This document shows, one piece after another, positions 35,726 through 43,773 of a stretch of 64,000 bases of DNA. Positions within the stretch are counted from its first letter, which is position 1. The number at the start of each line of letters is the position of its first letter. Where the stretch lies: positions 164,940 through 228,939 of the forward strand of contig NZ_VOHA01000011.1 of assembly GCF_007859315.1 (NCBI RefSeq). The letters run 5' to 3'. The notes under the pieces were generated by a model. It did not search any database. It was not told the origin of the DNA and worked only from the letters and a program-made list of their open reading frames with translations. The translations under genes and the position numbers were made by a program. This DNA is from Reyranella sp. CPCC 100927. GTDB lineage: Bacteria > Pseudomonadota > Alphaproteobacteria > Reyranellales > Reyranellaceae.

Positions 35726-36712
35726 ATGGTGGAGTCTGCTCGGATCGACAAGCTGATCGCAGCGGTGCCCCCTGCCTTGGCGCTTCGCGCCGGGCTGGAT
35801 CTTGGCATCTTCACCCGGCTCGGCGGCAGCGCGATGACGGCTGACAGCCTTGGGGCCGCGCTCAACGTCGAGCCCGATCGTCTGTCGCGGCTCCTCTACG
35901 CGCTCGCCAGCATCGGCCTCCTCGACGTCAAGGATGGCCAATTTCGCAACGGCCCCGAAGCGTCAGCCTTCCTCGACGCGTCCAAGCCGACCTATCGCGG
36001 CGGCGACCATGCGCTCCTGCGCGAACTCTGGGGAGCCGACCTGTTGACCGCAGAGTCGCTGCGACAGAACCGGCCAGCGGCGCTGCACGACTTTTCCGAA
36101 GCGGGGCCCGAGGCCGCGGCAGCCTTCAGCCGCATGCTCGCACCGGGCGGGGTGATTTTCGGCCGACATCTGGCCCGGGAGGTCGATCTCTCGGCGATCG
36201 GTTCGGTGATCGACATCGGCGGAGGTCCCGGGACCATTCTCGTCGGACTTCGCGAACGGTGGCCGCAGATTGCGGCGACGCTGATGGAACTCCCGGCGGT
36301 CGCAGCGGTCGCGCCAGAGATCCTGTCGGAATATGGTGCCGACGACGTGGTTGTCGAAGCGGGGGACATCACCGTCGCGCCATCGATCGGTCGGCACGAT
36401 CTGGCGGTCCTGAAGGCCGTCGTTCAGGTCCTTCCGCCGGACCAGGCGCGCCGTTCGATCCTGAACGCGGCGCGTTGTCTGACACCCGGCGGCGAGATCG
36501 CCATTGCAGGGTCGGGTGTCGTCGATGACGACCGCCTCGGCCCGCCCGAGGGTGTCTTTCTGAATCTCACCTTCCTGAACCTCTATCGCCACGGCGAATC
36601 GTACACTGAAGGTCAGTATCGCGCATGGATGACCGAGGCCGGCTTCCGGGATATCGCCAGGTCGCGCCTGCCGGACGGCGCCACGCTGTTTCGCGCGCGC
36701 CTCGCGGGCTGA
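35726..36712 (+). CDS. SAM-dependent O-methyltransferase (plant-OMT-like, PF00891)
   Basis: A 328-residue methyltransferase. The N-terminal 90 residues are the winged dimerisation domain of class II O-methyltransferases (LDLGIFTRLGG, SRLLYALASIGLL). The SAM-binding glycine motif is VIDIGGGPGT (about residue 155), and LKAVVQVLPPDQARRSILN matches the conserved post-motif region. The catalytic His of plant enzymes (in LK.ILHDW) is replaced, so the chemistry may differ. ATG 35726 is backed by AAGGGGAT upstream. Substrate unknown. Confidence 0.88.
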   Translation: MVESARIDKLIAAVPPALALRAGLDLGIFTRLGGSAMTADSLGAALNVEPDRLSRLLYALASIGLLDVKDGQFRNGPEASAFLDASKPTYRGGDHALLRELWGADLLTAESLRQNRPAALHDFSEAGPEAAAAFSRMLAPGGVIFGRHLAREVDLSAIGSVIDIGGGPGTILVGLRERWPQIAATLMELPAVAAVAPEILSEYGADDVVVEAGDITVAPSIGRHDLAVLKAVVQVLPPDQARRSILNAARCLTPGGEIAIAGSGVVDDDRLGPPEGVFLNLTFLNLYRHGESYTEGQYRAWMTEAGFRDIARSRLPDGATLFRARLAG

Positions 36713-36871
36713 TCGTGGTTGGTTTCGGATGCGGGGCTCGCTGAGGCGCCGACCCTAACCGGGCAGCCTTGCAACCTTCAGCGCCGAGAGCTTTCGCTCA
36801 AGGTTCTCCGTCTGGCGATAGCAGGGCGTAGAGCAATCCGCTCTCGGCCGGTGTTCGCTAACCCCAAAGGG

Positions 36872-36946
36872 TGGCTGGGGCGCCAGGATTCGAACCTGGG
36901 GATGGCGGAATCAAAATCCGCTGCCTTACCGCTTGGCTACGCCCCA
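36872..36946 (-). tRNA. tRNA-Gln (anticodon TTG)
   Basis: The 75-nt minus-strand sequence folds as a cloverleaf: acceptor stem TGGGGCG with CGCCCCA, a D arm beginning GCCAAGCGG, anticodon stem GCGGA/TCCGC around the loop TTTTGAT (anticodon TTG, reads CAA), T arm CCAGG-TTCGAAT-CCTGG, and an encoded 3' CCA. It starts 31 bases after the stop of the desaturase gene on the same strand, so part of its transcription may come from that gene. Confidence 0.97.
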
Positions 36947-36976
36947 TCAGGACCAGCCCCTTTGGGCGACAGGGTT

Positions 36977-38035
36977 CTAGTCTTTTGCCGGTGGCGGCTC
37001 AAGGGCTCCTTGCTGGCCCGGTTGTCGCTGGACGGAGGGCGTCGCGATCCGCCCTGCCAGCCCGACGGCGGCCAGCAGCCGGATGGTCAGCCAGGTCACG
37101 TCGAGTTCCCACCATTGGTGGCCGTGGCGTGCCGACCGTGGATCGGCATGGTGGTTGTTGTGCCAGCCCTCGCCGTTGCTGATGAAGCCGACCAGCAGAT
37201 TGTTGCGGCTGGATTCGCCAGTCTCGTATGTGCGGTATCCCCACAGATGGGCCACCGAGTTCACCGACCAGGTGATATGCCACACCAGGACTGTACGGAC
37301 GAACACGCCCCAGACCAGCAGGCTGAGCCCGAACTGCAGCGCCTGGTCGACGCTGCCGCCCAGCATCCATTCGGCGACAAAACCGCCCACGAAGAAGAGC
37401 AGCCACGACAGCAGGATCACACCGACCCAGCAGGGATACGGCTCCAGCCGGGCGTAGAACGGATCGCGCAGGATGTCCTTGGCGTAGCGTGACACCAGTC
37501 CCGGCCGGACCAGGTCCTGGTTGCGGACCACGATCCAGCCCAGGTGCGCCCACAAAAAACCGGCCCGCGGGCTATGCGGATCGGGCTGTTCGTCGGCCTG
37601 CGCGTGATGGCGGCGATGGATGGCGATCCAGCGCGCCGGCGTATCCTGCACGCAGCAGACGCCGAGGATCGCCAGAGCGTGTTCGAGCCAGGCCGGGCAG
37701 ACGACGCCGCGGTGGGTCAGCAGGCGATGATAGCAGAGGTTGATCCCCAATGTTCCGAAGACGTAGAGGCCCAGGACAGCCAGCACCACGCCTGTCCAAC
37801 TGAAGAACCACGGCACGAATGCCAGCAGCGCGAACGCATGGATGGCGGCGATCGCCGTCGCGTAGCTCCAGATCAGGTGCAGCGGCCGTGCCGTCTGCGG
37901 GATGTCCAACCTGCGCCCGAGATCCGACCGACCGCCACCGGCAACAACGCGATGCAAACCCAGCATCAATGACCCCACCCAGAAAGAGGCCAAGGCCAAG
38001 CGGATATCGGCTGAGCCATGGCGGCACAGGGCCAT
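36977..38035 (-). CDS. Membrane fatty-acid desaturase
   Basis: A 352-residue integral-membrane acyl-CoA/fatty-acid desaturase. All three His boxes of the di-iron site are present: HRLLTH (about residue 103), HRRHH (about 140) and HNNHH (about 293), between two pairs of membrane helices. It should introduce a cis double bond (delta-9 type) using O2. ATG 38035 is chosen because third-position GC is high from there on; ATG 37966 is an alternative. A cobalamin riboswitch ends 48 bases before this start on the same strand, an unexpected regulator for this gene. tRNA-Gln follows closely. Confidence 0.88.
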   Translation of the reverse strand: MALCRHGSADIRLALASFWVGSLMLGLHRVVAGGGRSDLGRRLDIPQTARPLHLIWSYATAIAAIHAFALLAFVPWFFSWTGVVLAVLGLYVFGTLGINLCYHRLLTHRGVVCPAWLEHALAILGVCCVQDTPARWIAIHRRHHAQADEQPDPHSPRAGFLWAHLGWIVVRNQDLVRPGLVSRYAKDILRDPFYARLEPYPCWVGVILLSWLLFFVGGFVAEWMLGGSVDQALQFGLSLLVWGVFVRTVLVWHITWSVNSVAHLWGYRTYETGESSRNNLLVGFISNGEGWHNNHHADPRSARHGHQWWELDVTWLTIRLLAAVGLAGRIATPSVQRQPGQQGALEPPPAKD

Positions 38036-38083
38036 CCATGACAAGCGACCCCACCGGGACACCCCGCCCGAGGACGTACACGT

Positions 38084-38264
38084 GTCGCGGCAGGTCTCCT
38101 GGCTCGCGGGTTATCGCAGTGTCCGGTCTTCCCGAAGCCGGCGCTTCAGTGACGTCCGTCGGACAAACGCTCGCCGCCAACAGTTGCGGGGGCAGCTCCG
38201 GTTTTGCCGCGAAGCGCACCGGATTCCCTCTTAGCCCTCGATCTTGCGATCGAGAGACCGTGAC
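38084..38264 (-). promoter_or_regulatory. Cobalamin (AdoCbl) riboswitch
   Basis: Read on the minus strand, the conserved blocks of the cobalamin riboswitch occur in order: a GGTCTC/GAGGG helix, AGAGGGAATCCGGTGCG, CCGGAGCTGCCCCCGCAACTGT (bases about 38170-38236, given in part), and GAGCCAGGAGACCTGCC (about 38088-38104). The closing helix P1 pairs GTCACGG (38258-38264) with CCGCGAC (38084-38090), one mismatch. It lies in the leader of the desaturase gene, 48 nt before its ATG, and 67 bases after the flavin-reductase stop. Binding of cobalamin would normally lower expression of the gene behind it. Confidence 0.9.
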
Positions 38265-38331
38265 GGCAGGCATTAGCCGTCAAAGCCGAACCGATGTCAA
38301 AGAATCGCGCAGGCCGTCCGGGCAGACCGAC

Positions 38332-38838
38332 CTAGGGTGCCGCCTTCAGTGTCTCGCTGCCCATGAAGGCACCCTGCGCATAAAGCAGGGGCAGATTGGC
38401 GGCATCGAGCGCAACGTCGAGGATTTCGCCGATGACGATGGTGTGCGTGCCGGCCACGGTGGTGTTCACGACCTTGCAGTCGAACGTCACGGGACAACCG
38501 TGCAGCACTGGTGCACCGGTCTGCAACGTCCGCCAGTCGCCCAGATCGACGAAGCGCGCATCGCCTTCGACGCCGTCCATGCCGGCGAAGCGCTCGGCAA
38601 TCGAGCGGTGGCACGGCGCCAGCACGTTCACCGCGAAGATGCGGCTGGCAACGATCAGCGGATGGGCGCTCGCGTCGCGATTGACGCACACCAGCAGTTG
38701 GGGCGGCTCGGCCGATACGGAACACACGGCCGTCGCCGTCAGGCCGCCACGCTCAGCGCCATGCCGCGTCGTGATCAGACAGACGCTGGCCGCGAGGTGG
38801 CGCATGCCTTTCTTGAAGGCCCCGGTATCCATGTTCAT
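38332..38838 (-). CDS. Flavin reductase domain protein
   Basis: A 168-residue flavin reductase of the FMN-binding split-barrel type (PF01613). Typical parts are GMRHLAASVCLITT near the start, GGLTATAVCSVSAEPP, and the C-terminal GEI(L)D region. It reduces FMN or FAD with NAD(P)H and passes it to a monooxygenase. The LLM-class monooxygenase gene lies upstream on the same strand (179 bp), making a two-component system likely. ATG 38838; a second ATG two codons later is possible. The cobalamin riboswitch begins 67 bases after its stop. Confidence 0.9.
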   Translation of the reverse strand: MNMDTGAFKKGMRHLAASVCLITTRHGAERGGLTATAVCSVSAEPPQLLVCVNRDASAHPLIVASRIFAVNVLAPCHRSIAERFAGMDGVEGDARFVDLGDWRTLQTGAPVLHGCPVTFDCKVVNTTVAGTHTIVIGEILDVALDAANLPLLYAQGAFMGSETLKAAP

Positions 38839-39017
38839 ACGTCTCGCATCCTGAAACGACGTCCATCCTGATGATCATGGAACCACGGACCGGCAGCTTC
38901 TGTCACCGGCCGTGATGTAATGGCTGTGACGCATACATGGCGGCACAGCACCAAAAAGCAACCCGGAAGAAAGGCCAATCGGACGGGCGGGCGGATGATC
39001 AGCCGGCGTTGCGTCGT

Positions 39018-40070
39018 CTACGCAAAGTGCGGGATCACGGCCCGGCCGAACAGTTCGGTGGAACAGCGGGCGTCTTCGACCGACACGGTGTTGAAGTTCA
39101 CCTGCAGCGATGCGCTCTCGAAACCGCCGACGCGTTTGCGGTAGTCGGCGATCTGTTCACGGATGTCATGCGGTGTCCCGATCCAGGCCGCACCCTTCTC
39201 GACCTGGGACTCGAAAGTCTCCTGTGCCAGCCCGGCGATGATCTTGTCGTAGCCCGGGTAGTCGGCCGAGCTGGTGCCCTCGGTCCAGTCGCCAGCCGCT
39301 TCGACCAGCGAACTTAGATAGCGCTCCAGCGGCGCCCGGGCGATGGCGGCGGCGGCTTCCCTGTCTTCATGGCAGAACATGTGGAACGCCAGCATGACGC
39401 GGCCATTGCCCGGATGTCCGGCGCTTTTCCAACCCTCGCGATAGAGGCCGATCAACTCGGCCATCATGCCGCCCCCCATCGGGATCGCCATGATCGAATA
39501 GCCCTTGCGGCCGGCATTGGTGAAGCTGTCGGGCGTGCCCAGGGCAGCGACCCAGAACGGCGGATGCGGCCGCTGCGTGGGGCGCGGCAGCGATGTCGTC
39601 CTCGGAAAGGAATGGAAGCGGCCCTGGTGCGCCACGTCCTCCTCGGCCAGCAGCAGGCGCACCTGTTCGATGCCTTCGTCGAAGCGTGCCTTGCTTTCGT
39701 CGAGCTTCACGCCGAAGCGGCTGAATTCATGCGGCAGGAAAGCGCGCGCGAAACCGACTTCCAGACGGCCGCCCGAGATGGCATCGAGCATGCCGATCTC
39801 GCCCGCCAGCTTCAGCGGGTTGTTGAAGGCCGGCAGCACCGCCCCGGTGATCAGCCGCGCGCGGGCCGTGCGCTGGGCGGCGGCGCTGAGGAAGACGATC
39901 GGATTGGGCGAATAGCCGCCGTAGGGATGGAAGTAGTGCTCGACAATGCGGACGTGGCCGTAGCCCAGCGGGTCGGCCAGCGCCACGAGGTCCAGCGCCT
40001 CGCGGAAGTAGCGGTCGGCCGGCTTCTGCGCCGGACCAACATCGGGGAAGAATTGCATGCCGAATTCCAT
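39018..40070 (-). CDS. LLM-class flavin-dependent oxidoreductase
   Basis: A 350-residue bacterial-luciferase-like monooxygenase (TIM barrel). Conserved features are the start MEFGMQFFPD, EHYFHPYGGYSPNPIVFLSAAA and the DAISGGRLEVGFARAF motif. It would use FMNH2 supplied by the flavin reductase encoded downstream. ATG 40070 is chosen since GGAG lies six bases before it; the open frame extends to a TTG at 40094. A perfect TGAGTATACTCA palindrome lies 29-40 bases upstream, a likely operator. Substrate unknown. Confidence 0.9.
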   Translation of the reverse strand: MEFGMQFFPDVGPAQKPADRYFREALDLVALADPLGYGHVRIVEHYFHPYGGYSPNPIVFLSAAAQRTARARLITGAVLPAFNNPLKLAGEIGMLDAISGGRLEVGFARAFLPHEFSRFGVKLDESKARFDEGIEQVRLLLAEEDVAHQGRFHSFPRTTSLPRPTQRPHPPFWVAALGTPDSFTNAGRKGYSIMAIPMGGGMMAELIGLYREGWKSAGHPGNGRVMLAFHMFCHEDREAAAAIARAPLERYLSSLVEAAGDWTEGTSSADYPGYDKIIAGLAQETFESQVEKGAAWIGTPHDIREQIADYRKRVGGFESASLQVNFNTVSVEDARCSTELFGRAVIPHFA

Positions 40071-40098
40071 GCCGTTCTCCATCACTTTCGCCAATCAA

Positions 40099-40110
40099 TG
40101 AGTATACTCA
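40099..40110. promoter_or_regulatory. 12-bp perfect palindrome TGAGTATACTCA, operator candidate
   Basis: The palindrome lies between the divergent LLM-class gene and the YcxB-like gene, in an AT-rich patch of otherwise GC-rich DNA. The position is in the promoter or leader of the LLM gene. Dyads around a TATA centre suit HxlR, MarR or GntR regulators; the MarR-family gene at 40750-41247 is a nearby candidate to bind it. Only symmetry and position support this. Confidence 0.5.
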
Positions 40111-40171
40111 CTTTTTGGCCGGAGTCACGGCGGCGGTTGCACAGACATCGTCGCCTCCTTCAGAATGGCGC

Positions 40172-40735
40172 ATGGACCGCGCGACGCCGCCTTTTGAGGT
40201 CAAATTCCGGTTTGAACGGGGTGACTTCGTTGCGATGACGAACGCCCTGACGCGCCCCACATGGCGCTGGCGATGGCTGGCGACCGTGGCCCTGATCGCG
40301 CTGTGGGCGATCATGCTCTATGTGATGGCAGGCTCCGTCGAGCGCGCCTGGCTGGTCGTGCGTGGCGCCGTTCAGGGCCGCCTGCCGTGGGATCTCTACG
40401 TCGTTTTTGCCATCGTCCTGCTCTTCCCGTGGCTGGGCCACCTCGTCGCGCCACTGACGGCAGCGATGGTCTTCAAGCGCAATGCGCTGGCCAACCAGGA
40501 GGTCACGTTGTCACTGGACCGGGCTGGCATTGAGGGCAGTGGCGCCGGCATCCAGTCGCGTATCGCCTGGTCGAGCGTCAGGCGGGTTATCGAGACGCCG
40601 CGTCATCTGTTCTTCGCGATCTCCAAGCGCGAAGCCGTGACGCTGCCCCGGCGCGCGTTCGGGTCGGAACAGGACTATCAAGCCGCACGCGCCTTCGCGT
40701 TGCAGCAGTGCGGTGCCACGCCGGAGAGCCGATAG
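40172..40735 (+). CDS. YcxB-like membrane protein
   Basis: A 187-residue protein with two membrane segments (about residues 34-55 and 78-105) and a C-terminal soluble part whose pattern IEGSGAGIQSRIAWSSVRRVIETPRHLFFAIS fits the YcxB-like domain (PF14317; quoted around residues 130-160 in part). The function of this family is unknown. ATG 40172 is chosen over a longer TTG-started frame that would overlap the LLM promoter. It converges on the MarR gene with a 14-bp gap. Confidence 0.7.
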   Translation: MDRATPPFEVKFRFERGDFVAMTNALTRPTWRWRWLATVALIALWAIMLYVMAGSVERAWLVVRGAVQGRLPWDLYVVFAIVLLFPWLGHLVAPLTAAMVFKRNALANQEVTLSLDRAGIEGSGAGIQSRIAWSSVRRVIETPRHLFFAISKREAVTLPRRAFGSEQDYQAARAFALQQCGATPESR

Positions 40736-40749
40736 CGGCCTCGCAGCCC

Positions 40750-41247
40750 CTATGTGCTGCTGCTCCGTCGCCGTCCGCCGGCCTTGGCGGCGGACACCGC
40801 CATCGGTGCCCGGCTCAGCGCGTTGTTGATGTCGACGAGTTTGGACAGCAAGCGCATGAACGTCCGCCGTTCCGCCGGCGTAAGCGGCGCCAGTATCCGC
40901 TCCTGGGAGCGACGCACCGTGGCCTCGGCCCTGTCCAACAGGCGCAGCGCGGTCGCGGTCGTCCGCAGGACCTTGCTGCGGCGGTCACGCTCGCTGGGCC
41001 GTCGGTCGATCAAGCGCCGGTGCTGCAGTCGCATCACCACCTCGCCCAAGGTCGACCGGTCCAGCGCAACCAGCGCCGCCAGGGTCGCCTGATCGATGTC
41101 GGGCTGCGCCCTCAGCGCCGAGAGCACGGCGTACTGGATGGGCGTGAGATCAAGGGCACGGCACTCGTCCATGAAGATCGACACCGCGATCTGCTGGCAG
41201 CGGCGAATCAAATGGCCTGGCTTCGCAAAGAGATCGTCATGCCGCAT
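40750..41247 (-). CDS. MarR-family transcriptional regulator
   Basis: A 165-residue winged-helix dimer-type regulator. The DNA-binding part shows LTPIQYAVLSALRAQPDIDQ, TLAALVALDRSTLGEVV and the wing RRPSERDRRSKVL around residues 35-105. MarR proteins repress and are released by small aromatic ligands or oxidants. ATG 41247 is favoured over a GTG/ATG 12 codons earlier. The gene next to it on the plus strand is a YcxB-like protein, and the LLM/flavin-reductase operon with a palindromic operator is within 1 kb, a plausible target. Confidence 0.9.
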   Translation of the reverse strand: MRHDDLFAKPGHLIRRCQQIAVSIFMDECRALDLTPIQYAVLSALRAQPDIDQATLAALVALDRSTLGEVVMRLQHRRLIDRRPSERDRRSKVLRTTATALRLLDRAEATVRRSQERILAPLTPAERRTFMRLLSKLVDINNALSRAPMAVSAAKAGGRRRSSST

Positions 41248-41479
41248 GGCGACACCATCGCGAGCCCCAGGCCGACGCGTCAAGCATCACCCCGGAATAG
41301 TTGCATACTGGAGGTCCATTCTGCATCGCGTTACCTTGTGGGCACTCAATTGTGCTTGCTACAACAAATAGAGTCCTGGAGCAGGCTCTCCTACCAGATG
41401 ATGGGCTTTCGCAGTCGGTTCGATCGCAACAAAACCGTCATTTGTCTGTCATGCGCCCCCGTGCTGGGATGGCCGACAA

Positions 41480-42565
41480 ATGGACTTGGCTGATCATCGA
41501 GACTTGCTCACCAGCGAGGCGGTACCGCCATTGCTGGCCCTGGCGCACGAAGCCCTGGCGGCGTGCCATGCCGACCTGCTGACGGCGCGACAGACCGTGC
41601 TGTCCGCCCGCGATCCCGTCGGGATCCATGGTACGCGCGTGGCTCTGCGCCGCCTGCGCGCCGCGGCGACCCTGTTCGGCCGGCCGCTGGCGGACGACAT
41701 GATCCTCGCCCTGCGTGCCGATGCCAAGGTGCTGGCCGACGCCTGTGGCGCCACACGCGACCTCGACGTCTTCCTGGCCGGCGTGCTGAAGGAGGCCGAC
41801 GCCAGCCTGGCGCCCTATCCCGACGTCAGCCGCGACCTGCGCGCCTTCCGGGCCGCCGCCATGCGCCTGCGCCGCACCCGTCACGACGCAGCCCGGCGCG
41901 TGCTCAGCGGCGAGACCTTCACCGCCTTCGACAGCCGCCTTGCCCGCCTGCTGGCGATGCCGGTGCGCCACATACCGGTCGTACCGCCACTGCAACTACC
42001 GGAACCGCCAGCCCCCGGAGCCAACGCCCTGCAGAGCGCCATCCCGGGCGGGCTGGTGCTGCCGCAGCCGGCGGCACCGACGACCGACCCGATGCCCGGC
42101 GTGCCGGCGGTGGCGCCGCTGCCGGATGCGCTGGATTTCGCGCGCGATATCCTACGGCGGCGCGATCGCAAGCTGCGCAAAGGGTTGGACCGCTTCGGAA
42201 AGCTGGACGGCGGTGCCCGCCACGCCCTGCGGCTGCGCGTCAAGAAACAGCGCTATGCCGCCGCCTTCCTCGCCAAGCTCTTTGACCACAAAGCCGCCGA
42301 CGCCTATATCCACGCGGCAGCCAAGCTGCAGGACGCGCTGGGATTGGCCAACGATCGCATCGTCGCGGCCAAGGTCGTCGCCGACATCCGCGCCGCGGCC
42401 CGTCCCAAGGGCCGGCTGGACTGGGTTGCCGGCGTGCTGACGGGCTGGCTCGCGATGCGCGCGCAGGCCGGCGGTGACGATGAGCGAGCGTTGGCCGCGG
42501 CCGGCAAACGCTTCGTTCGGGCGTCCCGCTTCTGGCGCCGGGACGAGGACGGAGAGAAGAAATGA
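41480..42565 (+). CDS. CHAD domain protein
   Basis: A 361-residue protein with two CHAD halves (conserved His alpha-helical domain), which bind inorganic polyphosphate. His/Arg-rich helices such as GIHGTRVALRRLRAAA (about residue 48) and HALRLRVKKQRYAA (about 247) carry the basic surface. Between the halves lies a Pro/Ala-rich insert of about 45 residues (about 165-215), which is unusual. The stop overlaps the next start (ATGA at 42562-42565), so translation is coupled to the GTPase gene. No CYTH domain is fused, unlike many CHAD proteins. Confidence 0.88.
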   Translation: MDLADHRDLLTSEAVPPLLALAHEALAACHADLLTARQTVLSARDPVGIHGTRVALRRLRAAATLFGRPLADDMILALRADAKVLADACGATRDLDVFLAGVLKEADASLAPYPDVSRDLRAFRAAAMRLRRTRHDAARRVLSGETFTAFDSRLARLLAMPVRHIPVVPPLQLPEPPAPGANALQSAIPGGLVLPQPAAPTTDPMPGVPAVAPLPDALDFARDILRRRDRKLRKGLDRFGKLDGGARHALRLRVKKQRYAAAFLAKLFDHKAADAYIHAAAKLQDALGLANDRIVAAKVVADIRAAARPKGRLDWVAGVLTGWLAMRAQAGGDDERALAAAGKRFVRASRFWRRDEDGEKK

Positions 42566-43773
42566 ATGAGGCGGCGGAAGAACGAATCCCGGTGTCGGTG
42601 CTGACCGGCTTTCTGGGCAGCGGCAAGACGACGGTCCTGCGTGAACTGCTGCGCAAGCCGGAGATGGGCGACACCGCCGTCATCATCAACGAGTTCGGCG
42701 AGATCGGGCTCGATCACCAGCTGATCGAGAAGTCGGACGAGGACGGGCTGGTCACGCTCAACAGCGGCTGCCTGTGCTGCACGGTGCGCGGTGATCTGGT
42801 GCGTACCATGAGCGAGCTGTATCTGAAGCGCACGCGTGGCGAGATCACGCCGTTCAAGCGCATGGTGGTCGAAACCACGGGACTGGCCGATCCGGCCCCG
42901 ATCCTCCACACCCTGATGACCGACCCCCTGCTCGCCTCGCGCTTTCGCATGGACGGCGTCGTCACCACGGTCGACGCGGTCAACGGCGCCGGCACGCTGG
43001 ACAACCACGCCGAGTCGGTGAAGCAGGCCGCCGTCGCCGACCGGCTGCTGCTGACCAAGACCGATATCGCCACCGAGGCGCAGATCACGGCGCTGCGCGG
43101 CCGCCTGCACCAGCTCAACCCCGGTGCGCCACTGATGCCGGTGCAATTCGGCGAGGTGTCACCCGCCGACGTGATGAACGCCGGCCTCTACAATCCCGAG
43201 ACCAAGACGGCCGACGTCAAGCGCTGGCTGCATGAAGAGGCGTACCTCGCCGAGCACGACGCGCACGGCCATCACCACCACGGTCATGGCCACGACCATC
43301 ATCACGAGCACCACCATCACCGTCACGATGATGGCGGGCGGCCGTCCGGCTCCCCTGACGATCCCTTCGCCGGCCCCGGCCCGGATGAAGCGCATGCCCA
43401 CCGCGACCAGGATCCGCACGACATCAACCGGCACGACGACAGCATCCGCTCGTTCTGCATCGTGTTCGACAAGCCGCTGCCCTGGGCCACCGTCGCCGCT
43501 GCCTTCGATGCGCTGGTGACCTATCGCGGTCCGGACCTGCTGCGCATCAAGGGCATCTTGAACGTCAGCGACAGCGACAAGCCGGTGGTGGTGCATGGCG
43601 TGCAGCACGTTTTCCATCCGCCCGCCGTGCTGGAAAAATGGCCGGACGAGGATCACCGCACGCGGATCGTGTTCATCACCCGCGACCTGCCCGAGGCCAC
43701 CATCCGCAAGGTTTTCACGTCGTTCATCGAGAGCGCCGACAAGTGGAGCCAGGTGAACGAGGAGGCGCGCTAG
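42562..43773 (+). CDS. COG0523/CobW-family GTPase, zinc-chaperone-like
   Basis: A 403-residue G3E-family GTPase. Walker A GFLGSGKTT (about residue 16), INEFGEIGLD, the metal motif SGCLCCTVRGD (CxCC, about 68), ETTGLADP and TKTD are all present, with the CobW C-terminal domain from about residue 300. A very His-rich loop (about residues 234-260, mostly His with Gly and Asp) follows the GTPase domain, as in ZNG1/YeiR-type zinc metallochaperones. It is translationally coupled to the CHAD gene. No zinc transporter or cobalamin gene is adjacent, so the metal is inferred only. Confidence 0.92.
   Translation: MNEAAEERIPVSVLTGFLGSGKTTVLRELLRKPEMGDTAVIINEFGEIGLDHQLIEKSDEDGLVTLNSGCLCCTVRGDLVRTMSELYLKRTRGEITPFKRMVVETTGLADPAPILHTLMTDPLLASRFRMDGVVTTVDAVNGAGTLDNHAESVKQAAVADRLLLTKTDIATEAQITALRGRLHQLNPGAPLMPVQFGEVSPADVMNAGLYNPETKTADVKRWLHEEAYLAEHDAHGHHHHGHGHDHHHEHHHHRHDDGGRPSGSPDDPFAGPGPDEAHAHRDQDPHDINRHDDSIRSFCIVFDKPLPWATVAAAFDALVTYRGPDLLRIKGILNVSDSDKPVVVHGVQHVFHPPAVLEKWPDEDHRTRIVFITRDLPEATIRKVFTSFIESADKWSQVNEEAR

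Noticed and set aside
38039..38039. Out-of-frame ATG (minus strand, at 38039) that begins MDGPVPPWLSRYPLG just after the cobalamin riboswitch
   Set aside because: It looks protein-like for about 27 residues but then turns into Arg/Cys-rich shadow, and its third-position GC is low; the desaturase frame starting at 38035 has good third-position GC and leads into the His boxes.
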